Source: an uncultured Collinsella sp. (GTDB lineage: Bacteria > Actinomycetota > Coriobacteriia > Coriobacteriales > Coriobacteriaceae). From it: a stretch of DNA of 13,646 nt. Position numbers and translations under genes: made by a program. The notes under the pieces were generated by a model, which worked only from the letters and a program-made list of their open reading frames with translations, was not told the DNA's origin and did no database searches. Every line of letters begins with the position of its first letter. The first letter of the stretch is position 1. This document shows, one piece after another, positions 13,612 through 13,646 of the stretch. The stretch is taken from NCBI GenBank assembly GCA_937896835.1, contig CALBOJ010000135.1:1-13646 (forward strand), given 5' to 3'.

Positions 13612-13634
13612 GGAAAGCACTTAATGTGCTTTCC
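13612..13634. repeat. Palindrome sharing the GGAAAG core with the left-edge repeats
   Basis: GGAAAGCAC (13612-13620) is exactly complementary to GTGCTTTCC (13626-13634) around TTAAT. CGCAA (13606-13610) and TTGCG (13638-13642) can extend the stem. The arms match the ends of unit 3 at 249-296 (GGAAAGCGC/GCGCTTTCC) except for one compensated base pair. Confidence 0.6.
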
Positions 13635-13646
13635 GTCTTGCGCAGG

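Overview
The window is about 60% GC by eye with strongly C/G-ending codons. Its gene set is typical of a Gram-positive, gut-associated actinobacterium: LytS/LytTR two-component systems, a UMF1-type MFS carrier, a zinc-dependent phospholipase C-like protein and a YfcE-like phosphodiesterase. The overall look fits Coriobacteriia (Collinsella or a relative). This assignment is inference from style and family content; no rRNA or other marker gene is present.

Layout. Positions 1-411 hold no gene but are dense in repeats: three tandem imperfect palindromes and a partial fourth, with a 25-bp inverted repeat at 86-110 and 376-400. Next comes a minus-strand, membrane-anchored C39/papain-like peptidase (412-1446). 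A 361-bp divergent intergenic region with several inverted repeats leads into plus-strand genes only. These are an APC-superfamily amino acid permease (1808-3259), a complete metal-dependent amidohydrolase (3391-4668) and a strong terminator; then LytS-like kinase 1 and its LytTR regulator (4786-6944), a zinc phospholipase C family protein (7037-7981) and a UMF1 MFS transporter (8084-9343). A terminator/attenuator-like hairpin precedes a GT-A glycosyltransferase (9515-10702), which overlaps LytS-like kinase 2 by 4 bp (10699-12042). Its LytTR regulator (12115-12831) and terminator follow, then a YfcE-like phosphodiesterase (12928-13395) with its own terminator. The last 200 bases contain only palindromes, one of them sharing its core with the repeats at the left edge.

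How the genes may work together. Permease and amidohydrolase look like an uptake-plus-hydrolysis pair for a small amide or peptide-like compound, and by codon use they are probably the most highly expressed genes here. The two kinase-regulator pairs are clear paralogues. Each kinase has the LytS GAF-like and histidine kinase core, but a two-helix membrane hairpin replaces the usual multi-helix LytS sensor. Pair 1 sits directly after the permease/hydrolase module, and pair 2 is translationally coupled to a glycosyltransferase. This suggests, without proving, control of a transporter in one case and of envelope glycan or lipid synthesis in the other. No CRISPR array, tRNA, rRNA, prophage or transposase gene was seen.
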